A DNA stretch of 64,000 nucleotides, taken from NCBI GenBank assembly GCA_903875605.1, contig CAIQWT010000053.1:1-64000 (forward strand). The letters run 5' to 3'. Shown in pieces: positions 1 through 9,340 of this stretch. The stretch is from an uncultured Geobacteraceae bacterium (lineage in GTDB: Bacteria > Desulfobacterota > Desulfuromonadia > Geobacterales > Pseudopelobacteraceae). Position 1 is the first letter of the stretch. Each line of letters starts with the position of its first letter. The notes under the pieces are model-generated. The model was not told where the DNA came from. It searched no databases and was given only the letters and a program-made list of their open reading frames with translations. The translations under genes were made by a program, and so were the position numbers.

Positions 1-1
1 A

Positions 2-196
2 AAAGATTACGTTACTCAGCCTGCTGGAGTTGCCGAAGCGGGTGAGGAATACATAGCACCGAAAGATATTCCGAAACTGGTAAAAAAACTGAGGAAAGAG
101 ATGTTGGCAGCGGCCAAAGAGTTGAACTTTGAAAAAGCTGCCGGGTTGCGTGACCGGGTCAAAAAATTGGAGGTAATGGAGTTGGCACTGAGGTAA
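2..196 (+). CDS. uvrB: UvrB C-terminal fragment (UVR domain), 5' truncated by window edge
   Basis: Open frame from base 2: [64 protein letters not shown], typical UVR motif and UvrB tail. Confidence 0.85.
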   Translation, partial: KDYVTQPAGVAEAGEEYIAPKDIPKLVKKLRKEMLAAAKELNFEKAAGLRDRVKKLEVMELALR

Positions 197-275
197 TGGT
201 GATGAGTGGGATGCAAAAAAAGAGGGCAACGCTGTTGCGTCACCCCCATTTCCGTATCGTCTATAGTATCACTTC

Positions 276-554
276 TTATTTTTTGTGACAATCCTTGCAG
301 CCAACTGGTCCTTTTTTCATTTCAGTGTGGCAACCTTTACAGGTTTTGTGAGCCCAGTCTTTGCCGAGCTCAGCAATTTTACCAGGACCTTTTTCGTGGC
401 ATTTTTTGCAATCTTTCAACATTTCCTGATGCTTCTTATGCGGGAAAGATATTTTACCCATGGAAGCAGGCAATTCAATTACGTCTGCTGCGAAGGCTAC
501 TCCAGCAAAAGCTGTTACGGCAAGCATAGCTACTACGGCACTGATTTTTTTCAT
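276..554 (-). CDS. ppcA: Periplasmic triheme cytochrome c7, PpcA-like
   Basis: Signal peptide ending VAFA-AD; three CxxCH motifs (CKKCH, CKGCH, CKDCH) with PpcA-like FPHKKHQ and KGPGKI segments. Confidence 0.9.
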   Translation of the reverse strand: MKKISAVVAMLAVTAFAGVAFAADVIELPASMGKISFPHKKHQEMLKDCKKCHEKGPGKIAELGKDWAHKTCKGCHTEMKKGPVGCKDCHKK

Positions 555-648
555 CTGATTTTCTCCCTGTTTGTTTTTTTTACTGCGTTATGACGCAGAT
601 GTAATTTACAATGATGTTCTACTTATATCAAAATCTAATGGTTGATTT

Positions 649-664
649 AGCATATTGGGTGCCA
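649..664 (-). promoter_or_regulatory. Putative sigma54 (-24/-12) promoter for the cytochrome gene
   Basis: Minus strand reads TGGCACCCAATATGCT, close to TGGCAC-N5-TTGCW with exact GG-N10-GC spacing, about 95 bp upstream of the ATG. Confidence 0.55.
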
Positions 665-919
665 ATCTGCAAGTACAAATGTAACTACCTGAAAAAATTG
701 AGTTTGTTTTTTGCGTAAATGAAAGTGTCCGTATGCAATGCCGCAATTGAGGCATTTGTGACGCCTTTTGAAGTAACAATTGGCTTGAAAGAGCTTGCCA
801 TACAGCTCATCTCTTAGTAAGTTGGACTTACTCGGTTGTTAAGGGTTTTTACCAAGAATTAATTGTTTTCCTACTCATAGTCAAATCGCAGGCATTCCAC
901 ACAGGAGGGGTACACCCAC

Positions 920-1360
920 ATGCAGCTTGTAAACAACAAAAAAGGTTTTACGTTAATCGAGATCATGGTTGTAATCGTTATACTGGCTCTGTTGGCAGCG
1001 CTTGTCGGACCGAAACTGATGGGGCGTACTGATGACGCCAAAATTACCGACGCCAAAGTACAGATAAAAAATATCGAAACTGCCCTCAAACTTTACAAAC
1101 TTGATAACGGCAACTACCCGGCTACGGAACAGGGGTTAAGTGCGCTGATTACAAAACCTACAGTAGGGATTATGCCAAAGGGCTACAAGGATGGCGGTTA
1201 TCTGGAAAGCAAAAAAGTTCCAAAAGACCCGTGGGGGAACGACTATCTGTACGTATCACCTGGTGAGCATGGTGACTACGACTTGTTTTCTTATGGTTTT
1301 GATGGTGTAAAGGGTGGCGAAGGTAAGAACACTGATATAACCAGCTGGGATACCAAATAA
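920..1360 (+). CDS. gspG: Type II secretion-type major pseudopilin GspG
   Basis: N-terminal [30 protein letters not shown] prepilin signature; GspG-like [26 protein letters not shown]. Confidence 0.88.
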   Translation: MQLVNNKKGFTLIEIMVVIVILALLAALVGPKLMGRTDDAKITDAKVQIKNIETALKLYKLDNGNYPATEQGLSALITKPTVGIMPKGYKDGGYLESKKVPKDPWGNDYLYVSPGEHGDYDLFSYGFDGVKGGEGKNTDITSWDTK

Positions 1361-1380
1361 GAAGTTTTTTTACAAAATGG

Positions 1381-1408
1381 TTGATATTTTTTAGATCTGC
1401 GCTATAGT
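1381..1408 (+). promoter_or_regulatory. Putative sigma70 promoter upstream of ppdK
   Basis: TTGATA - 16 bp - TATAGT in the intergenic region upstream of ppdK. Confidence 0.55.
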
Positions 1409-1501
1409 CTGATCCTCTAAACTATTATTTTTATTATGAATAAAGGTTTTTAGTGCCTGTAAAGAGCACGTTGTTATTCTATTTAAAGAGGAGGCAGTAC
1501 T

Positions 1502-4153
1502 ATGTCGCAAAAGTTTGTGTATTTCTATGGGAACGGTCAGGCAGAAGGCCGGGCTGACATGAAAAACTTATTGGGGGGTAAAGGTGCTAACCTGGCTGAA
1601 ATGACCAGCATTGGCCTTCCGGTGCCACCCGGCTTCACCTTGACTACTGAAGTGTGTACAGAATTTTACAAAAACGATAGAAATTATCCCTCCACGCTGG
1701 CCTCTGAAGTTGCCACACACCTTTCACAAGTAGAAGCTCTAATGGAGCGAACATTCGGTGACCCTGCCAATCCGCTTCTGGTTTCAGTCCGTTCCGGTGC
1801 CCGAGCCTCAATGCCGGGCATGATGGATACTGTTCTCAATCTTGGTCTCAACGATATTACTGTACAGGGAATCATTACCCAGAGTGGTGACGAACGATTC
1901 GCCTATGATGCGTATCGTCGCTTTGTCCAGATGTATTCTGACGTTGTTATGGGGATGGATAAACACTTGCTTGAGCACCTGCTGGAGCAGAAAAAGGAAG
2001 AGCGTGGAGTTCACCTTGACACAGATCTTAGTGCAGGCGACTGGAAGGATCTGGTTAGTGCCTTTAAAGCGAAGATCAAGGAAGAGTTGGGGGTCGAATT
2101 TCCTGAAGATCCTATGGATCAGCTCTGGGGAGCTATCGGTGCCGTATTTGGTTCTTGGATGAACCAACGTGCCGTTACATACCGTCGCTTAAACAACATC
2201 CCTGCAGAGTGGGGGACCGCTGTTAACGTACAGTCTATGGTCTACGGGAATATGGGTGATGACTGTGCCACCGGGGTGGCCTTTACCCGCGACCCCTCCA
2301 CCGGGGAAAATTATTTTTACGGAGAATATCTGATTAACGCCCAGGGTGAGGATGTTGTGGCCGGTATCCGCACCCCTCAGCCGATCAATCGCGCTAAAGC
2401 TACTACTCTTCCGCCAATGGAAGAGGTGCTTCCGGAGTGTTACCAGCAACTCGATTCCATCCGTTCGATTCTTGAGAAACACTACAAAGATATGCAGGAC
2501 ATCGAGTTTACTATCGAAAAAGGTAAGCTCTTCATGCTGCAGACCCGTAATGGGAAGCGAACCGCACCAGCCGCCATCAAGATCGCGGTTGATATGGTTG
2601 CCGAAGGTCTGATCGACGAAAGGACTGCGGTAAAACGTGTGGCACCGGAGCAGCTTGATCAGTTGCTGCACCCGTCGCTTGACCCGAAAGCGGTCAAGAA
2701 CATAATAGCCAAAGGCTTGCCGGCTTCTCCGGGAGCCGTGTCCGGTACGGTTGTCTTCACTGCCAACGAAGCAGAATCGGAAGCTAAAACCGGTCGTAAA
2801 GTGATTCTGGTCCGCGTCGAAACCTCGCCGGAAGATATTCACGGCATGCATGCTGCTCAGGGAATCCTTACAGCGCGAGGTGGTATGACGTCTCATGCGG
2901 CAGTTGTTGCACGCGGAATGGGCAAGTGTTGTGTCGCCGGATGTGGTGATATCAAAGTGGACTATGCCAACCAATGCTTTACCGCCAAAAACGGTGTAGT
3001 GGTAAAAAAAGGTGATGTGATTACTCTGGATGGTTCGCAGGGCGAGGTCATGCTGGGCGCTGTGCCGACGGTGACGGCACAGTTAACCGGCGATTTTAAC
3101 ACCTTGATGGGATGGGTTGACGGAATTCGCCGCTTGAAGGTGCGGGCAAATGCCGATACGCCGCATGACGCCAAGGTCGCTCGCCAGTTCGGTGCTGAGG
3201 GGATTGGTCTCTGTCGTACAGAGCATATGTTTTTTGATGCTGAGCGAATTGCCGCTGTGCGTGAGATGATTCTGTCCGATGATGTTGAAGGGCGTGAGCA
3301 TGCTCTGGCTAAAATTCTTCCGATGCAAAAAAGTGATTTCATCGGGTTGTTCCGCGAAATGAAGGGACTTCCCGTGACCATCCGCCTGCTTGATCCGCCG
3401 CTGCACGAGTTTCTTCCGCAGGAAGAGAAAGACATTGTGGAACTGTGCAAAACAATGAAGGTTCCGGTAAATGCTCTCAAACATAAGATTGAGTCATTAC
3501 ACGAATTCAATCCGATGTTGGGTCATCGTGGTTGTCGCTTGGGCATAACGTATCCGGAAATCTACAACATGCAGGTTACAGCTATAATGGAAGCAGCTTG
3601 TGAACTGGTCAAAAACGAGGGGTTCAGTATTGTGCCGGAAATTATGATCCCGTTGATCGCTACGGTAAAAGAGCTGGCGGTTCTCAAACAGAATGCAGTA
3701 GCTATCTGTGACGCTACGATCGCCAGTTACGGTGTCAAGGTCGAATACTTGATCGGTACGATGATTGAGCTGCCGCGTGCCGCTCTGACAGCCGATGAAA
3801 TTGCGGTCGAGGCTGAATTTTTCTCATTCGGTACCAACGATCTGACTCAGACAACTTTTGGCCTGTCGCGTGACGATGCCGGTAAGTTCCTCCCATTTTA
3901 TGTAGATAACGGCATATTGCCGGAAGACCCGTTTGTGTCGCTTGATCAGAAGGGTGTTGGCAAGCTGGTCAGTATGGCTTGTGAACTGGGACGAAGCACC
4001 CGACCGAATATTAAGCTAGGCATCTGCGGTGAACATGGCGGTGATCCGTCCTCGGTTATCTTCTGCCACAACGCCGGCCTGGATTATGTCTCCTGTTCAC
4101 CATTCCGGGTGCCGATTGCCCGATTGGCTGCGGCCCACGCGGTATTGGGGTAG
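1502..4153 (+). CDS. ppdK: Pyruvate, phosphate dikinase
   Basis: 883 aa; GGKGANLAEM, phosphohistidine region GGMTSHAAVVARGMGKCCVAG, FGTNDLTQ and CGEHGGDP motifs. Confidence 0.96.
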   Translation: MSQKFVYFYGNGQAEGRADMKNLLGGKGANLAEMTSIGLPVPPGFTLTTEVCTEFYKNDRNYPSTLASEVATHLSQVEALMERTFGDPANPLLVSVRSGARASMPGMMDTVLNLGLNDITVQGIITQSGDERFAYDAYRRFVQMYSDVVMGMDKHLLEHLLEQKKEERGVHLDTDLSAGDWKDLVSAFKAKIKEELGVEFPEDPMDQLWGAIGAVFGSWMNQRAVTYRRLNNIPAEWGTAVNVQSMVYGNMGDDCATGVAFTRDPSTGENYFYGEYLINAQGEDVVAGIRTPQPINRAKATTLPPMEEVLPECYQQLDSIRSILEKHYKDMQDIEFTIEKGKLFMLQTRNGKRTAPAAIKIAVDMVAEGLIDERTAVKRVAPEQLDQLLHPSLDPKAVKNIIAKGLPASPGAVSGTVVFTANEAESEAKTGRKVILVRVETSPEDIHGMHAAQGILTARGGMTSHAAVVARGMGKCCVAGCGDIKVDYANQCFTAKNGVVVKKGDVITLDGSQGEVMLGAVPTVTAQLTGDFNTLMGWVDGIRRLKVRANADTPHDAKVARQFGAEGIGLCRTEHMFFDAERIAAVREMILSDDVEGREHALAKILPMQKSDFIGLFREMKGLPVTIRLLDPPLHEFLPQEEKDIVELCKTMKVPVNALKHKIESLHEFNPMLGHRGCRLGITYPEIYNMQVTAIMEAACELVKNEGFSIVPEIMIPLIATVKELAVLKQNAVAICDATIASYGVKVEYLIGTMIELPRAALTADEIAVEAEFFSFGTNDLTQTTFGLSRDDAGKFLPFYVDNGILPEDPFVSLDQKGVGKLVSMACELGRSTRPNIKLGICGEHGGDPSSVIFCHNAGLDYVSCSPFRVPIARLAAAHAVLG

Positions 4154-4231
4154 TATCCGGTCATTATCTTGTGAAAGTGTTTCCAAAGCGCAATCAGCTC
4201 TGAAACAGATAATTCAATTGTAGATATATTT

Positions 4232-4278
4232 AAAAAGTCCGTTTATCGACTGCTTCGCAGGGATAAACGGACTTTTTT
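4232..4278 (+). terminator. Intrinsic terminator after ppdK
   Basis: AAAAAGTCCGTTTATC ... GATAAACGGACTTTTTT hairpin with T tract. Confidence 0.85.
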
Positions 4279-4354
4279 ATTTACGGCGAATTACATGCGC
4301 CGATATGGCAGCGCATTATAGGTTGTTAAAAGAATGGCGAAAGCATTTTTGCCC

Positions 4355-5053
4355 TCACTTAATAATCATCAGCGAGAGATAATCCGGAGAATGTGCTGCA
4401 ATTTCCTCAAAATCAGTTAGAAGTTTCTGCCGGGGAGAGCCGACCCGCTCAACAAAGACAGTGCGCTGTTCTCGTCCCTGTGCTCGTAGAAGCTCCACAA
4501 TGGCAGAAAAAAGCGGCTTTACCTTCAAAAGAACAACAGTTTCACATGTCTCCAAAGCATCCTTGATAACCTCTATCCCGGCAGTTGCCGGTATCACAAT
4601 CATCCGTTCGTCGCCCTCCACTAAAGGCAGGCTCGCCTCAGAAGCGGCGGCGTTAATACTCGATATGCCGGGGATAATTTCAATCGGCAGCTGCGGCCAC
4701 TGTTCGCGCAGAATGCGTAGCAGGTAGATAAAGGTTGAATAGAAAAGCGGGTCTCCGATAGTGATAAAAGCAACCGAACGTCCCGCCTCCGCGTGGGCCG
4801 CGATCAATGCTGCGGCTTCCTGCCAGGCGGGAAGCAGGCGTGACCGATCGGCGGTCATCGGGAATTGATGTACAATTACTTCCTGACGGATTTCGTCAAT
4901 AAATTCCCGGATCGTGCTCAGTGCAACACTGGCCTCGGAAGGATTCGAAACCGGGGCTAAAATTACATCGGCATTTCGCAGAATCCGTTCGGCCTTACGG
5001 GTCAAAAGCTCTGGATCACCAGGGCCGACTCCAACAGCATAAACAGTAGCCAC
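4355..5053 (-). CDS. cobI: Precorrin-2/cobalt-precorrin-2 C20-methyltransferase
   Basis: VYAVGVGPGDPELLTRKAERIL and ITIGDPLFYSTF motifs; GTG start overlapping the upstream stop. Confidence 0.88.
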   Translation of the reverse strand: MATVYAVGVGPGDPELLTRKAERILRNADVILAPVSNPSEASVALSTIREFIDEIRQEVIVHQFPMTADRSRLLPAWQEAAALIAAHAEAGRSVAFITIGDPLFYSTFIYLLRILREQWPQLPIEIIPGISSINAAASEASLPLVEGDERMIVIPATAGIEVIKDALETCETVVLLKVKPLFSAIVELLRAQGREQRTVFVERVGSPRQKLLTDFEEIAAHSPDYLSLMIIK

Positions 5054-6270
5054 TATTCCCCACCCTTCCGGGCAGAAATCACGTACACCGGGTTCTGCGC
5101 TTCAAACATTTTATACTCGGTCAGATTCCTGGTTTTGGCTACGTTAATACAGCTTGCTTCTACGGTAAATCCATGATATTCGAGGAATTCTACTGCACGG
5201 GTAAGGGTATCAAGGGTCACCGCATTTATAACTACAACTCCGTCAGGCCTGAGGCGCTGCGAAATAATATCGATTATCTCATCCAGCTTGCCACCGGCTC
5301 CGCCGATGAAAACACGGTCCGGATCCGGTAAATCATCTAGGCCGTCAGGCGCAACAGCTTCTATCAATTTTACGTTACGAGTGCAGAATTTTTTCAAATT
5401 TTCGTTGATGAATCCGATACACTGTTGGTTCTTTTCAACAGCAAAAATCCGTCCACCCGGCATCAGGTTCGATGCCTCAATAGAAACAGAACAGCTACCG
5501 GCGCCAATGTCCCAGAGAACCAGGTCGTCCTGTAGTTGAAGCTTTGCAAGAGTAACCGCACGCACTTCAAGTTTAGTAATCAGCTTCTTGGATGTGTGAA
5601 ACTCGTCGTCATCGATACCGATCAGTGGGTAGTGGACGAGGTTCGGTTCGTAAGTGCGTATGAGAATGAGAATATTCAGCTCAGATGCGTTGATTCCCAG
5701 CAGTCCGCGTACGGAAGTTTTAGTAAACTTTTCAGTCGGCATCCCCAGGTCTTCACAGAGCCATGCTTCATACCCTTCTGCACCTCGCTCAATTAGTTCT
5801 GCAGCAATCGCGGCCGGAGTGTTTATCTTGTCGGTCAATACGCAGGCTTTTTCAGCAGCGATTATCTTGTCTACAGCTTGATGCATGCCTCGCCCGTGTA
5901 CCGAAACAAAGATGCCGTCATCCCATGGTTCCTTGATTCTGGCAAATGCATACTGCATGCTGGTCACATTAGGGAAAATTTCAAGGCGCTCTTTGGGTAA
6001 ATTGCGCAGCAGAAAACGAGAGATACCAAAAAAAGTCGGATCTCCTGAAGCAAGCAGGACTACACGCTGATTGGTCTTTTTTAGAAAATCAATCAGTTCC
6101 GGAAGACTGCCCAGTTCCATTTTATCACCGGCGAAATCTGGAAAAATATCCAGGTGACGCTGATGGCCGACCATAATGTCGGCAGTGGCAATAATATCCA
6201 GTGCCTTGGCCGGAAAACCATCCCAGCCGGTAAAGCCGGCACCTATCAGATAGATTGTTTGTTGTTCCAT
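5053..6270 (-). CDS. cobL: Precorrin-6Y C5,15-methyltransferase (CbiE-CbiT fusion, CobL type)
   Basis: N-terminal SAM tetrapyrrole methylase (LASGDPTFFGISRFLL) plus C-terminal CbiT-like domain (LWDIGAGSCSVSIEAS). Start may be ATG 6270 or 6282. Confidence 0.87.
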   Translation of the reverse strand: MEQQTIYLIGAGFTGWDGFPAKALDIIATADIMVGHQRHLDIFPDFAGDKMELGSLPELIDFLKKTNQRVVLLASGDPTFFGISRFLLRNLPKERLEIFPNVTSMQYAFARIKEPWDDGIFVSVHGRGMHQAVDKIIAAEKACVLTDKINTPAAIAAELIERGAEGYEAWLCEDLGMPTEKFTKTSVRGLLGINASELNILILIRTYEPNLVHYPLIGIDDDEFHTSKKLITKLEVRAVTLAKLQLQDDLVLWDIGAGSCSVSIEASNLMPGGRIFAVEKNQQCIGFINENLKKFCTRNVKLIEAVAPDGLDDLPDPDRVFIGGAGGKLDEIIDIISQRLRPDGVVVINAVTLDTLTRAVEFLEYHGFTVEASCINVAKTRNLTEYKMFEAQNPVYVISARKGGE

Positions 6271-6351
6271 GGTGTGCCCCATCCCTAAGACTAAATATTT
6301 TTGCGGACTATATCACCCGTCTGTCCAAAAATCACCTAGTTATTCAAATGC

Positions 6352-6384
6352 AAAAAAAAACGGGCCGGAAAAAATCCCGGCCCG
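6352..6384 (-). terminator. Intrinsic terminator of typA
   Basis: Minus strand: CGGGCCGGGATTTTTTCCGGCCCG followed by a run of T. Confidence 0.85.
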
Positions 6385-6406
6385 CATATAGTACATTTAC
6401 AAGATA

Positions 6407-8212
6407 TTACGACTTGTTAGAGCGCTTGCGACGTGTCGGATCAAGCTCTTTCTTGCGCAGTCGAATCGAGAGCGGAGTAACTTCAACCAGCTCGTCGTCC
6501 TCGATGAACTCCAGCGCCTGCTCAAGCGTCATTATTCGCGGAGGAGTTAGTTTGATGGCGTCATCGGTGCCTGAGGCACGCACGTTGGTCAATTTTTTGC
6601 CCTTGCAAGGGTTGATGTCAAGATCGTTATCCTTGTTGTTCTGGCCGATGATCATGCCGCCGTAGACTTCAACTCCAGCGCCAATAAACAGTGTGCCACG
6701 CGGCTGCAATGCGTCCAGTGAGTAAGCGGTGGTTTCGCCGTGATCCATGGCCATCAGTGCGCCGTTTTTGCGTCCCGGGATGTCACCCTTGTAGGGAGCA
6801 TATTCGTGAAAGGTGTGGGTCATAACAGCAGTACCGCGAGTATCTGTAAGCACCTCGCCGCGCAGACCAATCAGGCCGCGGGCAGGAATTATGAATTCGA
6901 GGCGTACCATCTCGCCCATCGGTGCCATTGCGACCATCTCGCCCTTACGTGGCCCCATTTTTTCGATAATTGCACCCTGGAACTCCGAAGCAACATCGAC
7001 CACAAGGTATTCCATCGGCTCCATTTTGACTCCGTCCTTCAAGCGGACGATTACTTCCGGCTTGGATACTGCAAGCTCAAAGCCCTCGCGGCGCATGGTC
7101 TCAATCAGAATCGAGAGGTGCAGTTCACCGCGACCGGAAACCATGAAGGTGTCAGCGCTATCGGTGTCGTCTACACGCAGAGAAACATTTGTGCGAAGCT
7201 CTTTGGTAAGGCGTTCGCGAATATTACGTGAGGTAACCCATTTGCCTTCGCGACCGGCAAAAGGTGATGTGTTAACAATAAAGTTCATCGAGAGGGTCGG
7301 TTCGTCTATCGAAACGTAAGGAACTGCTATCGGATTCTCGGCGGAAGCAAGGGTTTCGCCGATACTGACTTCCTCAAAACCGGCAACGGTGACAATATCA
7401 CCTGTTCCGGCCTCTTCGATATCGACCTGTTTCAGGCCTTCATAGCCGAGCAGCTTGGTGATGCGCCCCTTCGTAATGGAGCCATCCTGCTTGATCATTG
7501 CAACAGTTTCACCTGCTCTTACTTTACCGTTAAAAATACGGCCGGTGGCCATACGGCCGATGTAGTCATTGTAATCGATGTTGGCAATCAACATCTGAAA
7601 CGGAGCATTGACATCACCTTTTGGCGGACGAACGTTGGACTCTACCACTGCGAAAAGCGGCTCCATGCTGTTTGATTCAATGTTAATATCCAGTTTGGCG
7701 TATCCCAGCTTTGCGCTGGTATAAACAACCGGAAAATCAAGCTGATCGTCGGATGCGTTCAGTTCGCAGAATAGATCGAATACCATGTTGAGCACTTCGT
7801 CAGGGCGACTGCCGGGACGATCGATCTTGTTGATGACAACGATCGGCTTTAGGTTCAGGTCGAGAGACTTTTTTAGTACGAAGCGAGTCTGCGGCATTGG
7901 GCCGTCAAGTGCGTCTACTAGCAAAAGTACGGAGTCAACCATCTTAAGTACGCGCTCTACCTCACCGCCAAAGTCGGCATGGCCGGGGGTGTCAACGATA
8001 TTAATTTTGTAGGGGCCGTGGTGGATTGAGAGGCTTTTGGCCAGAATGGTAATGCCGCGTTCTTTTTCAAGGTCGTTTGAATCCATAACGCGTTCAGTGA
8101 TGGCTTCATTGGCGCGGTAAACACCGGCATGTTTCAGCATGGCATCAACCAGTGTGGTTTTACCGTGGTCAACGTGGGCAATAATGGCAATATTTCTGAT
8201 TCGTTCCTGCAT
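6407..8212 (-). CDS. typA: Translational GTPase TypA/BipA
   Basis: [44 protein letters not shown]; 601 aa. Confidence 0.97.
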   Translation of the reverse strand: MQERIRNIAIIAHVDHGKTTLVDAMLKHAGVYRANEAITERVMDSNDLEKERGITILAKSLSIHHGPYKINIVDTPGHADFGGEVERVLKMVDSVLLLVDALDGPMPQTRFVLKKSLDLNLKPIVVINKIDRPGSRPDEVLNMVFDLFCELNASDDQLDFPVVYTSAKLGYAKLDINIESNSMEPLFAVVESNVRPPKGDVNAPFQMLIANIDYNDYIGRMATGRIFNGKVRAGETVAMIKQDGSITKGRITKLLGYEGLKQVDIEEAGTGDIVTVAGFEEVSIGETLASAENPIAVPYVSIDEPTLSMNFIVNTSPFAGREGKWVTSRNIRERLTKELRTNVSLRVDDTDSADTFMVSGRGELHLSILIETMRREGFELAVSKPEVIVRLKDGVKMEPMEYLVVDVASEFQGAIIEKMGPRKGEMVAMAPMGEMVRLEFIIPARGLIGLRGEVLTDTRGTAVMTHTFHEYAPYKGDIPGRKNGALMAMDHGETTAYSLDALQPRGTLFIGAGVEVYGGMIIGQNNKDNDLDINPCKGKKLTNVRASGTDDAIKLTPPRIMTLEQALEFIEDDELVEVTPLSIRLRKKELDPTRRKRSNKS

Positions 8213-8243
8213 GGGTAAAACTCCTCAATGCTGCAAAATAAAA

Positions 8244-8265
8244 CGACGGGCATTACTGCCCGTCG
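8244..8265 (-). terminator. Probable intrinsic terminator of the CoA-binding protein gene
   Basis: Hairpin CGACGGGCA-TTAC-TGCCCGTCG; minus strand followed by TTTTATTTT. Confidence 0.65.
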
Positions 8266-8346
8266 AAGACTGTGTACTATGTCAGATATATGTTGATCTG
8301 ACAAGCATTTATACGATAGTCAAGAAAAAATTATCAATCTAGCGAT

Positions 8347-8751
8347 TTAATGCTCGTGATATCCCATTACAACCAGAAGACAACTGCCATCGGCGATGAC
8401 GTTTATTCCCTTTTCGCGGCAGAGTGCCACCGCATCCGGATGCTCGGCTCCCGGCTGCATCCAGATATTCTTTATCCCCTTTTGGATTGCCTGTGGAACT
8501 AGCTTTGCGGTGACAGTTGGCGGAGTTATCATTGATATGCTTAAGGCTCCAGGTGGCAGGTCACCGATTGAGGCCGCGCAGAGTATCCCTTCTATTTCTG
8601 ATTCATTGGGATTAACAGGAATGGCAATTTTTTCGTGCTGCAGGTAGCAGCGCAGTACTTTATTGCCATATTTTTGGCGATTGATGGATGCACCGACCAC
8701 GCCGTATGCGGGTGAAGCGAGGAACTGCAGGATCTGCTCTTGAATGGTCAT
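8347..8751 (-). CDS. CoA-binding domain (YccU-like) protein
   Basis: YGVVGASINRQKYGNKVLRCYLQH ... IWMQPGAEHPDAVALCREKGINVIADGSCLLV; start moved to ATG 8751, which has a GGAG RBS. Confidence 0.82.
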   Translation of the reverse strand: MTIQEQILQFLASPAYGVVGASINRQKYGNKVLRCYLQHEKIAIPVNPNESEIEGILCAASIGDLPPGALSISMITPPTVTAKLVPQAIQKGIKNIWMQPGAEHPDAVALCREKGINVIADGSCLLVVMGYHEH

Positions 8752-9174
8752 ACGAGGCTCCTTTTCTAAGTTAAGGTTATAAAGTGTAAAGATTAAGTAA
8801 TGGAGACAGTTGTCGCCAAGAGATGCCGCTTCCATGGTAGCTGGTACTCATCAAAAAACCGGTTAGAGGACTTTCTTCCGCTCCAGTATATGCACTCCTG
8901 TTGTTAATGCAATCGGATTTAAAGCGGTACATTAGCGGGAGAATGTCGAGAAGCTTGCCCTCTTCTTGGATTCAACTACCAATTTAACTAATGGATTGCA
9001 TACTGAAAGCAGATTTGGAAGTAGAAGTTTGAACTCTCTGCTTTAGAACAGCATTAGATATTCACTAATTCATATGGCATAAACGGCGATGATGTCATTT
9101 AGGCAACCAGACAATATTCCGATTTATCGGCATGTTGATTTGTCTATTATATTTTATATATTTTATAAAACCAA

Positions 9175-9204
9175 TTGACATCCGCTCAATATTTCGATTA
9201 TATA
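9175..9204 (+). promoter_or_regulatory. Putative sigma70 promoter of the repeat-protein cluster
   Basis: TTGACA with a TTATAT/TATATA element 17-18 bp downstream in an AT-rich intergenic region. Confidence 0.45.
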
Positions 9205-9340
9205 AACGCCATTTCATAAATATAAATTGAATAAAATCATAGAATATACATAGAATCTAATTCTTGTTGCAGCGATTTATAAAAACATTGATTAAATGAA
9301 AACACCCATTTAGATCTAGCTTGCCTTGGGAGACTCATTA

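Noticed and set aside
206-593. Two plus-strand ORFs over the cytochrome gene
   Set aside because: Antisense to a well supported triheme cytochrome
2189-2974. 261-aa minus-strand ORF inside ppdK
   Set aside because: Antisense shadow ORF of a conserved enzyme gene
9326-9340. TTG start for the MORN gene as given in the ORF track
   Set aside because: GTG at 9341 has a well-spaced GGGAG RBS overlapping this TTG
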